A stretch of 64,000 nt of DNA, taken from contig JBMNLV010000004.1 of the NCBI GenBank assembly GCA_050953005.1, positions 248,001 to 312,000 of the forward strand, in the 5' to 3' direction. The DNA comes from UBA6115 sp050953005. GTDB lineage: Bacteria; Bacillota; Clostridia; Christensenellales; Aristaeellaceae. The position numbers were made by a program, and so were the translations under genes. Below, piece after piece: positions 7,280 to 16,482 of the stretch (the stretch's first letter is position 1; each line of letters opens with the position of its first letter). Below the pieces are notes generated by a model. The model saw only the letters and a list, made by a program, of their open reading frames with translations. It had not been told where the DNA came from and did no database searches.

Positions 7280-9123
7280 TCCGGGCACACCCCCTCAAAA
7301 CGGCGCAGGCCGCAATGCCCGCAGCCTTCCCTGCAGTCCGGCGTGGTCTGGCCGCGCAGGGCGCGCTCGTTCTCCAGCCACAGATAGCCGCGCGTCACGC
7401 CGATGTCCACAAAATCCCAGGGGAAGCGCTCATCCCTGCCGCGCGCGCGGCAGGCGATAAAGGCCGGGTCAACGCCGGCGTCCGAAAAAGCCTGGAGCCA
7501 AGCCGGGTAATTGAACTGCTCGCTCCATCCGTCCAGCCGGCAGCCCAGCTCGTAGGCGCGCAGCAGGACCCGCGACAGCTCGCGGCCGCCCCGGGCAAAG
7601 CAGGCTTCCAGAAAGCTGGTTTCCGGATCGTGCCAGTTGAAGGTGACCCCGCGAATGTTCAGCGCGCCGCGCAGCAGGCCCTGCTTGCGGCGGATCTCAT
7701 CCAGCGTGTCCTGGGCCGCCCACTGGAAAGGCGTGAAGGGCTTGGGCACAAAGGTGGAGGCGCTGACCACCACCTTCAGCCCGCGGGCGCGCTTCTCCCG
7801 GGGTAGGGCGTAATAGCAGTCCACCACCTTGCGCGCCAGGCCGGCAATGCCCAGCAAATCCTCATCGGTCTCCGTGGGCAGGCCGATCATGAAATACAGC
7901 TTGACGCTGTTCCATCCGGCCTCAAAGGCCTCCCTGACCGAGCGCAGCAGGTCCTCCTCGGTGACGCCCTTGTTGATCACATCCCTCAGGCGCTGCGTGC
8001 CGGCCTCCGGCGCCAGGGTCAGGCCGGATTTCTTGACCTTTCCGCTGTCGGCCAGCACCTCCTGCAGCGGCCCGTCAATGCGCAGGCTGGGCAGGGACAG
8101 GCTGACGCGCCTGCCCTCAAAACGCTCGTTGAGCCCGCGGATCAGCGGCAGAAGTTGAGAATAATCGCCGGTCGACAGGCTGGACAGGCTGATCTCCTCA
8201 TAGCCGGTGGCCTCAAACAGGGCCTGCGCCAGGTCCAGCAGCTTCCCTGGGCTGCGCTCGCGCACCGGGCGGTAGAGCATGCCCGCCTGGCAAAAACGGC
8301 AGCCGCGCGTGCAGCCGCGCATGATCTCCAGCACGATGCGGTCATGCACGGCCGCTGTATAGGGCAGGGGCATGGCGGCGGGGAAACAGGCGGCGTCCAG
8401 GTCTGTCTCAATGCGCTTGACCACGCGGGGCGGCGCATCGGCAGTTTTGGGCGTGAAGGCGGCCAGGGTACCGTCCTCATGCAGGCTGCTTTCATACAGC
8501 GACGGCACATACACGCCCGGGATACCGGCCAGCTTCCTTGAAATTTGCTCCCGGCTGCAGCCGGCCCGCCGCCCGGCGCCAATGACTTCCAGCATCTGCA
8601 CGGTGGCGGTCTCGCCGTCGCCCATCAAAAAAGCGTCCACAAAGTCCGCCAGCGGCTCAGGGTTGGCGGCGCAGGGGCCCCCGGCAATGACAAAGGGCGC
8701 CCGCTCCCCGCGCTGACCGCTGTGCAGCGCGATGCCGCCCAGGTCCAGCATGGCAAGGATGTTGGTATAGCTCATCTCATACTGCAGGGTGAAGCCCACC
8801 GCGTCAAACTCGCTCAGCGCGCGGCGGCTTTCCAGGGAGAACAGCGGGATGCCCGCCGCCCTGAGGCCGTCCATCATGTCCACCCAGGGCATCATGACGC
8901 GCTCGCACAGCATGTCCTCCCGGGCGTTGACCGCTTCATAGATGATCTTCATGCCCAGGTGGCTCATGGCCACCTCATAGGTGTCCGGAAAGGCGAAGCA
9001 AAAAGCGGTCAGCTCCTGGCGCCATTCCTTCCTTATCGCGTTCACCTCGCCACCGGTGTAGCGGGCGGGCCGCTGTACGTCCTCCAGCAGCGCCTCCAGG
9101 CGCTCATTGGTGCTTTTGTCCAA
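7276..9123 (-). CDS. TIGR03960-family B12-binding radical SAM protein
   Basis: Large radical SAM protein of 615 residues. The N-terminal half is a B12-binding-like domain, beginning with the family's typical PARYTGGEVNAIRKEW. The radical SAM cluster motif is CTRGCRFCQAG in the middle, followed by the SLSSLSTGDYS and GLTLAPEAGT strands. The C-terminal CREGCGHCGLRRFEGVCPE adds more cysteines. I chose the TTG at 9123: GGAGGGAGACC lies directly upstream and the family homology begins there, whereas the longer frame to 9459 adds about 110 residues of low-complexity, unrelated sequence. It heads an operon with DUF2344, RNase G, MiaB and the YlbF-like gene, pointing to a job in RNA maturation. The true substrate is unknown. 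Confidence 0.85.
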   Translation of the reverse strand: MDKSTNERLEALLEDVQRPARYTGGEVNAIRKEWRQELTAFCFAFPDTYEVAMSHLGMKIIYEAVNAREDMLCERVMMPWVDMMDGLRAAGIPLFSLESRRALSEFDAVGFTLQYEMSYTNILAMLDLGGIALHSGQRGERAPFVIAGGPCAANPEPLADFVDAFLMGDGETATVQMLEVIGAGRRAGCSREQISRKLAGIPGVYVPSLYESSLHEDGTLAAFTPKTADAPPRVVKRIETDLDAACFPAAMPLPYTAAVHDRIVLEIMRGCTRGCRFCQAGMLYRPVRERSPGKLLDLAQALFEATGYEEISLSSLSTGDYSQLLPLIRGLNERFEGRRVSLSLPSLRIDGPLQEVLADSGKVKKSGLTLAPEAGTQRLRDVINKGVTEEDLLRSVREAFEAGWNSVKLYFMIGLPTETDEDLLGIAGLARKVVDCYYALPREKRARGLKVVVSASTFVPKPFTPFQWAAQDTLDEIRRKQGLLRGALNIRGVTFNWHDPETSFLEACFARGGRELSRVLLRAYELGCRLDGWSEQFNYPAWLQAFSDAGVDPAFIACRARGRDERFPWDFVDIGVTRGYLWLENERALRGQTTPDCREGCGHCGLRRFEGVCPE

Positions 9124-9313
9124 GGTCTCCCTCCACAGAATCGGTCTGTTTATCATAGCACACGGGGGCCGGGGTGTCACCAAACGAATGGGCCGCGGGC
9201 GGGAAGGCGCGCCCGCGCCGCAGGGCCTCTTTCCTGTGCTTTTTGACAGGCCCGCATTGAAAACGCGCGCGGTCTGTGTCATTGTATAGCCAGCAAAAAG
9301 CAAGGAGGCGGCC

Positions 9314-9493
9314 ATGATCCGCAAAGCGGGCAGAAAAGACCTGGGTGCCGTGGCAGGCCCGGCGCTGAAGCTGTGGCCGCACAGCGGGGAGCCGGCATTG
9401 ATGGCGGTTAATTCTCCGCCATGCCCGGCCGGCGCGGACGTTTGGAATCCTGGCGTCATGGGGTATACTCAGGCACAGGCACACTGCTGTTGA
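9314..9493 (+). pseudogene. GNAT acetyltransferase stub (N-terminal fragment)
   Basis: A 59-codon frame with a good ribosome site (AAGGAGG, 9302-9308) starts MIRKAGRKDLGAVAGPALK and then LWPH. This is how AAC(6')-like GNAT acetyltransferases begin. After about 24 residues the similarity ends in unrelated sequence and a stop, and none of the acetyl-CoA binding motif is present. I read it as a truncated remnant whose start and ribosome site survive. It lies immediately upstream of the HD hydrolase gene, and its last bases overlap that gene's ribosome-site region. Confidence 0.45.
9442..9469 (+). promoter_or_regulatory. Sigma-A-type promoter for the HD hydrolase gene
   Basis: TTGGAA at 9442-9447 and TATACT at 9464-9469 are separated by 16 bases. 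The -10 box ends 39 bases before the TTG start of the HD gene. Confidence 0.55.
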
Positions 9494-9508
9494 ATGGAGG
9501 AGACAACC

Positions 9509-10171
9509 TTGAAAATTACTTTGGAACAGGTCACGCGGCACCCCGCGGTGCGCGCCTACATCCAGAAATCCGATGAGTCCCTGATGGCCATGGGCTTTAC
9601 CGAGCATTCCTTCGCCCATGTCACCAGGGTGGCGCATACCGCCCGGGATATCCTGGCCCGGACCGGGCACAGCCAAAGGGAAGGCGAGCTGGCCGCCATC
9701 GCCGGCTACCTGCACGACATCGGCAACGTGATCAACCGCAACAGGCACGAGACCTCCGGCGCGCTGATGGCCTTTTACCTGCTCAATACCATGGGCGCCG
9801 AGCAGGAGGACATCGCCACCATTGTCACCGCCATCGGCAACCACGACGAAGCCACCGCCTTCCCGGTCAACGACGTGGCGGCCGCCCTGATGATCGCCGA
9901 CAAGACCGATGTGCGCCGCTCCCGCGTGCGGGACAAGGCCTCCATCGCCTTTGATATCCATGACCGGGTCAATTACGCCGTGGTGGACTCGCGGGTGGAG
10001 GTGCTGGCGGAGGAGAAGGAAATCCGCCTCAACCTGAGCATCGACACGGATTCCAGCCCGATCTCCGAATATTTCGAGATCTTTCTCTCGCGCATGATCC
10101 TCTGCCGCAAGGCGGCCGAGAAGCTGGGCTACAGCTTCGGCCTGGTCATCAACGGGCAGAAAATGATGTGA
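9509..10171 (+). CDS. HD-domain phosphohydrolase
   Basis: Predicted metal-dependent phosphohydrolase of 220 residues. The HD-fold ligands are visible: HSFAHVTRVAHTA with the first histidines, YLHDIGN with the HD pair, NRHETSGAL, and NHDEATAFP further on. HD proteins of this size cleave phosphomonoesters or nucleotides; the substrate is not evident. I chose the TTG at 9509 because GGAGGAG (9496-9502) lies 6 bases upstream; an ATG at 9494 would overlap the ribosome site. It stands alone downstream of its own promoter. The 163-bp gap after it has a weak GC hairpin and a 16-codon frame at 10222 that I could not link to any gene. Confidence 0.8.
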   Translation: MKITLEQVTRHPAVRAYIQKSDESLMAMGFTEHSFAHVTRVAHTARDILARTGHSQREGELAAIAGYLHDIGNVINRNRHETSGALMAFYLLNTMGAEQEDIATIVTAIGNHDEATAFPVNDVAAALMIADKTDVRRSRVRDKASIAFDIHDRVNYAVVDSRVEVLAEEKEIRLNLSIDTDSSPISEYFEIFLSRMILCRKAAEKLGYSFGLVINGQKMM

Positions 10172-10334
10172 CCCGTGAACAGCGGCGCCCATACAGGAGC
10201 GCCGGACATGGTGGAGTTATTATGGAAGTCAAAGATGTGTCAGATGAACTGAATAAGGTTTTGTTAAGTTAGATAGAAACAGCGCGCAGTCGCAAAAGAC
10301 CGGCCCTTCGAAGCATTTATGATTGAGTTCAGTA

Positions 10335-11746
10335 TCAATCAGTTTTGGGCCTGAATACGGTGATCTGGACAATCCTTGATTTTATTTGTTTGTACTCTTT
10401 CACAAGTTCTGAAGGAGTCTTTTGATACACCTCTATATCCTCAGGCAGGGGATGAAACCCTTTTTCAGGGTTTTGATGATAACGCACCAGCCCCTGCATG
10501 ACAGCCCTGGAGGCAGCGCCGTTGTCGGAATAATAAAAGACCCCGTCCTGATAAGAATCAATCAGATAAGTATGCCCTCCGTTGACAATCAGTATCAAAT
10601 CACCAGCCCGGAGACCACCGATATCTTCCCGGTCAAACAGTCTCAACAGCTTGTTTCCATCTGCTTTGTTCTGGGTATAAAAACTGGAATAGTAGCCGTT
10701 CCACTGTTCGCCATCGGGCTTGATCGTATACACGGTATATCCTTTATACTCCTGCCCGTTTTCCCATTTGCGCAATTTCGGAACGGAACTCGCGCTGGTC
10801 AGGACAAAATAGCGCGCCAGCTTGGAATAGGAAAACCATACGCAGTTAATGTTCATGTGAGTTGTCGTATCAATTTTCGTATTATATGTTCTCATGCATT
10901 TTTCGCACAGGAGTCCATACCCTTCCGGAAGGGGTTTGTTCTTTTCATTTGAAAATTCTTCAATTGGTTTCCATAGCTTGACCCCGCTTTTCGAGACCGG
11001 GGGATTTAACCGGTGAACACCTGTTGCACAGGCCAGTTCGCTGAGTATCAGCGCGTCTCTTTTCTGAATCCAGCTCTCCAGGCCCCTGTTTACACCAATG
11101 ATTTCATATGTTTTCAAGGCCTCTGAAGCGCTCAATGTGTTTTTTTCCGGTATCCAGCGCGTGAGAACAAAGGTCTTGTGTTGACCGTCCACGCTTTCAT
11201 ATTCCAAGCTCAAGCTCGTATCTGTAACCGTATATTTATGACCGCCGTATTGTTGGCATTCTTTACAATCTTCCACCCCGAAGATCGGGCAAAAAAAGAT
11301 TGTGTGCCCGAACCTGTTACAAAAACGATGCTCAGACGCCCCCTATCTGTTTTGTATCCTATCGCGTCCAGTGCTTTAGGATATGCTTCTTTATAGCCGA
11401 TCACATTCTGAAAAACCCAGTATTCTCCTAAACCATTGTCATGAAGCATCAGCCGGTGTTGCAAAACCGCCTTATATTTGCCACCTTGAAATGCACTGAA
11501 ATAGTATTGGTTCGAGTGCCCTTCAAAATACTCCAGGGGATCAACAGGTTCTGCCATTACCCAGAACCCCACCACCAGGGGATCACTGGGCGCTTTCATC
11601 CCGGCAGGATAAGCAATGCTGCTGCCTCCTAATCTATATGAAAACCACGGGGTAGAAAGGCCTGCCAGTGCGGAAAATGGTTGCAGGACAATCATCAGCA
11701 TCAGCTGCAGCGCAATAAACCGCACACGGGTGTTTTTCTGAGTCAT
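10335..11746 (-). pseudogene. Secreted hypothetical protein, frame broken at a T7 run
   Basis: Two overlapping frames make one protein of about 470 residues. The first begins at ATG 11746 (GGAGG 6 bases upstream) with a signal peptide, MTQKNTRVRFIALQLMLMIV, and ends at 11210. The second continues to 10335. The frames join at a run of seven T on the minus strand (plus 11291-11297), where a -1 shift gives FFCPIFGVEDCKECQQ. A CCCGA/TCGGG stem (11277-11289) follows directly. The C-terminal part has LRAGDLILIVNGGHTYLID, reminiscent of a papain-like or NlpC fold, but I do not recognise the family. It could be a decayed gene, a programmed or slippage-based frameshift, or a sequencing error. Confidence 0.6.
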
Positions 11747-11888
11747 TTTGAACCTCCATCTGAAATTCGGGGTCGCTTCTTCGCTGTCTTTCCTCTCATG
11801 CCTGCCCGCAACATTTCCTGCCATCATTTATAACGGCGGAGCGGGCGGCAAACTCATATTCCGGTTCCTCATTTCAGGCAAGGCAGAA

Positions 11889-14448
11889 TTAGTCCACCGG
11901 GGTGCCGATGATGGGTTCCATATCCTCAATTTCGCCGCCTACCACATCCAGCGTCTCAATGTTGAAGATGTATAAGGGGTGATAGAAGCTGAGCCGATAG
12001 TTGGCGCCGGCCTGGGCGTCTTCAAAGGCCCAGGCGCCGTCCTGGTCCGTATTGCTGTATCCTCGCACCTTGTTTTCCTCTCGGTCCAGGATCATCACCG
12101 AGACATTGGCAATGCCCAGGCCGTTCTCGTCATGAATAAAGCCGCCCAGGGTGCTTGTCAGAAAAGCGCGCAGGGGTTGGGTGGAAAAGGGGATGGCATT
12201 GGCTGAAGCATAACCCTCAATGTAGGAACCGGCCTTGCCATGGATGGTGAGCTGGGGACAGTTGCTAAAAACATGATTTCCCAGCTTTTCTGCAGCGGCA
12301 TCCACCCATACCTCCCGGAGGCTGCTGCAGCCGCTGAAGGCATACTCCCCAATGACCACCAGGGATTCAGGCAGGGAGATGCTAACAAAATTGTTACCAT
12401 TATTGAAAAAATAAGCAGGAAGCGTGGTCACGCCCTCAGGCACCAGAAACCTTTTCAGCTCTGTACAGCCGGCAAAAATGCCGCTGCCCGCTTTCTTGAG
12501 GCTCAGCGGGTAATTGACGGAGGCCAGGTTGACGCAGTTGGAAAAGGCATTTCCCCCGATTTCCTCGATGCTGTCCGGCAGCGTCAGGGCAGTAAAGCCC
12601 TTGCAGCCGGAAAAGGCGTAGCTGCCGAGCGACCTCAGGCCTTCGGGCAGGGCGATGTCCCGCAGCCCCGCGCAGCCAGAGAAAGCATAGTTACCAATAC
12701 CGGTCACCAGGGAAGGAATGTTCACCTGCTGCAGGTTTTCGCAGCCGCTGAAAGCATAGCTGCTGATGGAGGTCAAGGTCTCCGGCAGGCTGATGCCGGT
12801 GAAGTTGTAGCAGCCGCTGAAAACATACTCAGGCAAGGCTGCAACGCCCTCGGGCACCGTCATGTGCAGCAGCGCTTCACAGCCGGCAAAGATGCTGCTG
12901 CCCGCTTTCTTGAGGCTCAGCGGGTAATTGACGGAGGCCAGGTTGACGCAGCCGGAAAAGGCATATCCCCCGATTTCCTCGATGCTGTCCGGCAGCGTCA
13001 GGGCAGTAAAGCCCTTGCAGCCGGAAAAAGCGTAGCTGCCGAGCGACCTCAGGCCTTCGGGCAGGGCGATGTCCCGCAGCCCCGCGCAGCCAGAGAAAGC
13101 ATAGTTACCAATACCGGTCACCAGGGAAGGAATGTTCACCTGCTGCAGGTTTTCGCAGCCGCTGAAAGCATAGCTGCTGATGGAGGTCAAGGTCTCCGGC
13201 AGGCTGATGCCGGTGAAGTTGTAGCAGCCGCTGAAAACATACTCAGGCAAGGCTGCAACGCCCTCGGGCACCGTCATGTGCAGCAGCGCTTCACAGCCGG
13301 CAAAGATGCTGCTGCCCGCTTTCTTGAGGCTCAGCGGGTAATTGACGGAGGCCAGGTTGACGCAGCCGGAAAAGGCATATCCCCCGATTTCCTCGATGCT
13401 GTCCGGCAGCGTCAGGGCAGTAAAGCCCTTGCAGCCGGAAAAGGCGTAGCTGCCGATGGTCTTCAGGGCATTGGGCAGGCGGATGCCCTGCAAACCAACG
13501 CAGCCGGAAAATGCATAGCTGTCAATGCCGGTCAAGGTGCTGGGCAGGAGGATGCTGGTGAAATTGGTGCAGCCGCTGAAGACATATGAAACCAGGCGTT
13601 TCACGCCTTCCGGCACCATGATCCTGGTAAGCTGGCCGCTTCCTTCGAAGATGGATGAACCCGCCTTCTCCAGGCCAAGGGGATAGTTGACCCGGCTCAG
13701 GGTGGCGCAGTCTGAAAACGCGTTGCCGGAGATTTCTTTGATCCCATCGGGCAAAGCCACAGCTGCCAATCGGGTGCAGCCCTGGAAGGCGATGGCCGAT
13801 GCTGGCCAGCTCATTGGGAAATTGAAGCTGGGCCAGCTCCTCGCAGCGGTTGAAGACATAGGAGCCCAGGCTTCTCAAACCGTTTGGCAGCGCGATGGCC
13901 TTCAGCTGGCTCTGGCCGCTGAATACCCTGCTGTTGATAGCGATGACCTGATAGCCGTCGATGCTTTCAGGCACCACCACGGCTTCCGTTCCGCCTGTAT
14001 ATTCTACAATGCGCGCATAGTACACATCCACGACTTCATAGCGAAACCAGGATTCCGGGGTTTTGACCCCGTCAAAAACCGGAATTTTTACGGCAATGAT
14101 ATCCTCCAGCTGCAGGTCCCCTGTCAGGCTGTTGATATCCTGGGTTTGGATGTCAAAAGCATAGAGCGGGTGGTAATACCTCAGCCTGTAGGGCGCATTG
14201 GCCTCAGCCTTTTCAAAGACCCAGGATCCGCTTGCATCGGTCTTGGCATAGCCGCGGGTTTGGTTTTCCAGCAGGTCGAAAACCATCACCGAAACATCCG
14301 GCAGGGCCTTCCCCGCCTCATCAAGAACCCTTCCGCCCAGCGTAAGGGGTTGACGTTGCTCCGCCCTTCCGCTTGAGGAAAACACCAGGCCGGGCAGCAG
14401 AAGCAGAATCACGGTCATCAACAAGAAAAAAGCAATGTTTCGTTTCAT
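11889..14448 (-). pseudogene. Secreted leucine-rich-repeat (BspA/LRR_5-type) protein with a frameshift
   Basis: A surface protein of about 850 residues in two frames. It starts at ATG 14448 with signal peptide MKRNIAFFLLMTVILLLLPG, then a carboxypeptidase-regulatory-like beta-sandwich (TLGGRVLDEAGKALPDVSV), then about twenty 23-residue repeats of the type AFSGCxxLxxxxLPxxLxxIGxY. It ends with a second copy of the same beta-sandwich (TLGGFIHDENGLGIANVSV). The frame breaks at 13791-13794, where only 4 bases separate the repeat codons that elsewhere are 6 apart, so a 2-bp loss is likely. Such proteins bind host or other ligands at the cell surface. There is no visible LPxTG anchor. Confidence 0.75.
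12471..13456 (-). repeat. 414-bp tandem duplication inside the LRR gene (about 2.4 copies)
   Basis: The same 414-bp unit recurs almost unchanged at offsets of exactly 414 (for example the CGATTTCCTCGATGCTG block at 12557, 12971 and 13385). One unit equals 138 residues, or six 23-residue leucine-rich repeats. The near-identity at DNA level points to recent slippage or unequal recombination, so copy number may vary between strains. Confidence 0.9.
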
Positions 14449-14623
14449 TTCATGGTTTCCTTTCTTTAATTACGGATTCTCGGAAAAGCAAGCTTGCTGT
14501 AGCTTAACTCATGGCTTCCTCCTTGTTTATTACGCCAATGATATCACTATAGCACAGATAACTAAGATAAATCCCTGATACTGCTCTGCTTGTACTCAAT
14601 GTCATTCATTACGCACTATTTGG

Positions 14624-15973
14624 TCAGGTGTTGCGAATTTCCCCTTCCGCCTGATCAGCATAACTGTCCTGCAGCCGGGGCGCGAGCAGCAGGGCCGTTG
14701 AAAAACGCAGGGTGACCGACAGGACGGCAAGCGCCTTGTAGCGGTCAAAAGCGCCGCTGAACCATTGGTTCGCGGCGCATATTTCCAGCAAGGTGCCCCC
14801 CGCCAAAGCGCCAAAGGCTGTGCCCGCCAGCGCTGTAACACTGGAAAAAACCGCGATGTGCGCAGAGCGCGTATCATCCGGCGAACAGGACATCTGAAGC
14901 GTGATCGCGGAAAGGTTCGTGCCGCTCCAAAACAAGGCGCCCACAAAATTATGGAGAAAAACAGGAAGAACGCTTCCCGGCCGGGCCAGCAAATAGAAAG
15001 AAGCAGCCAGGGAAGCGCCGGTCATCGCGAGAAGCATGACGCGCCGCGGGCCGTGCCTGTCCAGGATTTTCCCCCACCAGGGCATGATCGCAATGGTGGC
15101 TATCGCCCCGGACAGGGTGCCAAAGACCATGATCTGCGTAAAGCTCAGGCCCATCACGTTCCGGGCATAGGGGATCAGGTAGGGAGCGACCAGGTTGGTG
15201 GTAAAGCACCAGACCGTCCACATCAGCAGCAAGCGCATAAAAGGCTTGTTGGAAAAAACGGCCTCCAAGGTTTTTCCAAGCTTCATTTGGCGGGGCGGGG
15301 CGGTATACACCTCCTCCACAAACCTGAAGCACGCCATGTCCAGCACGCCCGCTGTCCCCCCCACGGCGAAAATGATCAGATACCTGCTTTGGGGGGGCAG
15401 GTTGTCCAGCAAAAAAGCAACCAGCAAACTAAAAAGGATGTTGGTTAAAGCCAGCAGCATCTCCCGAAAGCCCATCCACCGCCCCCGGATCGACAGGGGC
15501 GTCAGATCGCTCAGCCACGGGAACCAGCAGACATTGATGACAGCTCCCAGGCCGGAGGATATTCCCAACAGGAAAATTAAAGAGAAGATTTGCAGATAGG
15601 CGGGATGTTTGGGCACCACCAAGGGAATAAAACCGAAAAACAGCCACAGCGCCCTGGAGACCAGGCCATAGGTCAGCATGTAGCGCTTGCGTTTTTGCTT
15701 GGCGCTGACCAAAACGGCAAAGGGAAGCTGAAAGAGGGAAGCGGCCTGAGGCAATCCGGCAAGGAGCCCGAACACCAGGTCCCCCGCGCCCAGGCTGTTG
15801 GCGAAACCGATCATTGTGCTGGTGCCCCCGCCGCAAATAATGGCATGAATGGTCCCGAACACATTGGCCAGAATGATGATGTTCAGGCTGCGCCGGATCT
15901 TTTCCGGCAAACCCGCTTTTTGATAAAGGCGCCCCAAGGGAGAATAAGTCTGAAAACGCAGTATCTTCACCAT
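14624..15973 (-). CDS. MFS transporter
   Basis: An integral membrane protein of 449 residues with about twelve hydrophobic helices in two groups of six, separated by a charged loop near residues 225-245. The loop between helices 2 and 3 reads ASLFQLPFAVLVSAKQKRKR, resembling the MFS basic loop, and GRWMGFREMLLALTNILFSLL marks helix 5. Substrate cannot be told; related proteins are annotated simply as MFS transporters. The start ATG follows a weak TTTGAGG site. It is transcribed in the same direction as the LRR gene but separated by 175 bases, so a separate transcript is likely. Confidence 0.8.
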   Translation of the reverse strand: MVKILRFQTYSPLGRLYQKAGLPEKIRRSLNIIILANVFGTIHAIICGGGTSTMIGFANSLGAGDLVFGLLAGLPQAASLFQLPFAVLVSAKQKRKRYMLTYGLVSRALWLFFGFIPLVVPKHPAYLQIFSLIFLLGISSGLGAVINVCWFPWLSDLTPLSIRGRWMGFREMLLALTNILFSLLVAFLLDNLPPQSRYLIIFAVGGTAGVLDMACFRFVEEVYTAPPRQMKLGKTLEAVFSNKPFMRLLLMWTVWCFTTNLVAPYLIPYARNVMGLSFTQIMVFGTLSGAIATIAIMPWWGKILDRHGPRRVMLLAMTGASLAASFYLLARPGSVLPVFLHNFVGALFWSGTNLSAITLQMSCSPDDTRSAHIAVFSSVTALAGTAFGALAGGTLLEICAANQWFSGAFDRYKALAVLSVTLRFSTALLLAPRLQDSYADQAEGEIRNT

Positions 15974-16482
15974 ACAACCTCAAAACCCGTGAATTAAAGA
16001 CCAGGCATTGACCGCCGGTTCCCTGTCAGCCAAGCACCTCTTCCACAGCTGTCCCGGCCCGGCGCAACAAGGCGCTGAAGCCGGCGGAATTTCCCGTGGA
16101 ATCTTCATATTTGTGCGCCTCGGGCTTCATCATATCGGGCGGTACAGGGTTTGACAAGGGTACAAACCCGTTTATGGGGATTAAAAGCAAAGTAAGTCCA
16201 TTCATGAGGATGAAACGCAGCATTTTGATCCGCCAGCGGCATACAGCGACGGGCGCCGGACGGATATTCGCCGGCAAAACCGCCGCCCGGCATGACAAAA
16301 CACGTTGAAGCACTGATGATTCCAACGCATAGTGGCGCCGGGCAAAGCAGGATTCTCAGGCAGGTTACAAATATTTCGCCCATTTTTCATTTCATTTTTA
16401 CTTTTTCCAGGCTTTTGAGCCTGAAACATAGTATATTCTGAATATAAGTGCGCACGGCACTAATCATTGAGGAGGACAAGTG
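15974..16482. other. Intergenic region of 509 bp, possible gene remnant
   Basis: I see no convincing gene. On the minus strand two short overlapping frames (16105-16383 and 16026-16325) contain protein-like stretches, FHPHEWTYFAFNPHKRVC followed in the other frame by HKYEDSTGNSAGFSALL, which could be a frameshifted remnant. Neither has a ribosome site. A CAGGCT/AGCCTG hairpin lies near 16408-16423, just upstream of the 5'-nucleotidase gene. The promoter of that gene must lie in the AT-rich 16390-16460 stretch, but no clear -35/-10 pair is visible. Confidence 0.3.

Noticed and set aside
9124..9459. N-terminal extension of the B12 radical SAM protein to 9459
   Set aside because: Family similarity begins at the TTG at 9123 with a perfect ribosome site; the extension is unrelated and covers the GNAT stub and promoter region.
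12471..13456. CRISPR-like array
   Set aside because: The repeats are coding, contiguous and 414 bp long with no spacers. No CRISPR array or cas gene was found anywhere in the window.
12240..13589. 449-codon plus-strand frame through the leucine-rich-repeat region
   Set aside because: Mirror of the 23-residue repeats on the minus strand; low-complexity translation and no start signal.
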